DNA from: Struthidea cinerea
Lineage: Eukaryota > Chordata > Aves > Passeriformes > Corcoracidae
NCBI GenBank assembly: GCA_013397865.1
Contig: VZTI01005021.1
Location: 747 to 64,746, forward strand
DNA: 64,000 nt
Direction of reading: 5' to 3'
The notes beneath the pieces were generated by a model. It was not told where the DNA came from. It ran no database searches and was given only the letters and a program-made list of their open reading frames with translations. The position numbers and the translations under genes are program-made. This document shows, piece by piece, positions 62,763-64,000 of this stretch; position 1 is the stretch's first letter, and the number at the start of each line of letters is the position of its first letter.

Positions 62763-64000
62763 TCACCACCTTGAATTTGGAATATATTATTAATATCACT
62801 AAAGAATCAGGGCACTCTGGGCATCCAAAAGGATAAGGTCGAAACACAGCATTTGCAATAGAATTGTAATTTTATTTATAAAGTTATTTGTGGTAACTAT
62901 TTAAATAGGTAAAATTCTTCTCAAAATTAATTTTTGAGGGGATCAAAAGGTTGTGCATTGACTTGACTTAAAGCAGTGTATCTACTTTGAAATCATCTAT
63001 GATCCTTTTGAGACAATGTACATGAGAAGGTTTTAGGAATATCCATTGGTTAGATTGCCTTATTTCTAAAACAGTGAATCTGTCATCTTTGTGGGCTTAA
63101 TCCAGCTCTAAATTGCCAAAATCATAATCCTTCTATGTGAATACTTTTTGATTCTATTTTTGATTCTGATGAACCACACATTTAGGAGTGGATCCTAGCC
63201 AGGATCACAAGGAATAGCTAAATACTGCCTGTACAAAAGTTCGTGTACTGTCTATAGAAACATATCCCAGGGATAATTTTCATCAGCGTTCTTAGGCTGT
63301 AGGAGGAGGAGGGTGTATGTGCGAAGCTGTGGTAAATTATGCTTCATATTACATAGCTGACTGACTGCTGTCTCTCAGTGAATGTAAATTAGACTGCAAA
63401 AATTAAAAATCAGGAGTATTTTCTGAAAGATTAAGTGCAACTCTGAATGATTGCTCATGACTGATTCACTAGGAGTGATCAGGGAGAAATACTAATTTAT
63501 TTTGTACTGTTGGGTCTTCATCAAGGGCCAGATTTAAAATTGCTTGGACTCAATAAAAAAAGTTCCTTCTTCCCCTTCATCAGGTGTTTTACTGCAGTTT
63601 GTTTTAGGCACCTGGAATTGTATATCTCCCATCAACAGGAGTTTCAGCGTTTCAACAAAAGCTGTCAAGCTCAAGGCTTTATTTCTTTCTTTTCTATCAT
63701 CCTGGCAAAGAAATATTTTGATTTGACTCTGATCCCAAAACAGCAAACTGGAGCATGTCTATTTTCACCAAGAACCAATACAAGATTTGTAGATGTTCTT
63801 CAGGAATGTTGGCAGTTCATAGGCCAATAAAATGAAATTGCACTAAAGCTGATCACTAAGCAACCATAACCAGGTCATTTAAGTCAGTTTTATAGGAAGG
63901 ATTTAAAAGAGAACGATGATGTAGTATATTGTGGAAGCTGCTCAGATCCCAAACTTTGATGAATCCTGATTGGTATGTTGGCAATCCAAAGTAAAAAAAT
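62763..64000. other. Intronic tail of window without recognised features
   Basis: AT-rich sequence with no exon or repeat that I can identify. The expected last RIT2 exon is not here. Confidence 0.5.

Larger units (their letters stand above)
21447..64000 (+). other. RIT2: RIT2 intron 4 (first 42.5 kb, incomplete)
   Basis: This begins at the GTGAGT donor after exon 4 and runs off the right edge. A very long intron 4 fits RIT2, which is a very large gene in other vertebrates, and argues against its compact paralogue RIT1. It contains most of the window's mobile elements: five recognised LTRs and nine CR1-type insertions. I looked for the last exon (expected to start VSTEEG and contain ETSA) and did not see it. 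Confidence 0.85.

Noticed and set aside
21447..64000. Last RIT2 coding exon (G5 box, basic tail)
   Set aside because: I saw no frame with the expected start after FRQ or an ETSA-type motif behind an acceptor; the intron probably continues past the window.
1..64000. CRISPR arrays, operons, riboswitches, tRNA or rRNA genes, or a new defence-type system
   Set aside because: No regularly spaced repeats, no cloverleaf or rRNA signatures and no gene clusters; the window is vertebrate intronic DNA.

Overview
The window reads as vertebrate nuclear DNA from a bird, probably a neoavian and perhaps a songbird. It has no prokaryote-like coding density, two perfect spliced exons sit in very long introns, and the interspersed repeats are typically avian: many short CR1 LINE 3' ends on both strands, and retroviral LTRs of types common in bird genomes. 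The species call comes from repeat style only.

The one gene I can support is RIT2 (Rin, a neuronal Ras-like GTPase), on the + strand. Two coding exons are visible. By recollection of the five-exon family layout these are exon 3 (3481-3554, ending with the G3 box DTAGQ) and exon 4 (21255-21446, carrying the G4 box NKID). Their reading phases and consensus splice sites agree. The earlier exons lie left of position 1 and the last coding exon lies right of position 64000. The window is therefore part of intron 2 (1-3480), all of intron 3 (3555-21254) and the first 42.5 kb of intron 4 (21447-64000).

Layout. 1-544: reverse-oriented LTR with an adjoining tRNA-Lys-type primer binding site and leader, suggesting a provirus running off the left edge. 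3.5 kb: exon 3. 4.0-5.3 kb and 10.9-11.2 kb: three CR1 fragments; the rest of intron 3 is repeat-poor. 21.3 kb: exon 4. 24.7-27.9 kb: three CR1 fragments. 29.7-30.2 kb: truncated LTR. 34.6-36.6 kb: an old CR1/L3-like LINE split by a complete LTR with a 5-bp target duplication, containing a 240-N gap. 37.9-38.8 kb: CR1 with reverse-transcriptase remnants. 42.0-42.7 kb: LTR. 44.7 and 48.1 kb: CR1, the second internally deleted. 50.3-51.1 kb: CR1 split by a complete 500-bp LTR with a 6-bp target duplication. 51.3-51.9 kb: another LTR. 53 kb: a local 110-bp duplication. 55 kb: CR1. 61.8-62.8 kb: a complete 976-bp LTR with a 5-bp target duplication, the only recognised LTR in the sense direction of RIT2.

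I found no RNA gene, CRISPR array, operon or new multi-gene system. The most informative features are the nested retroelement insertions, whose exact ends and target duplications can be read directly.
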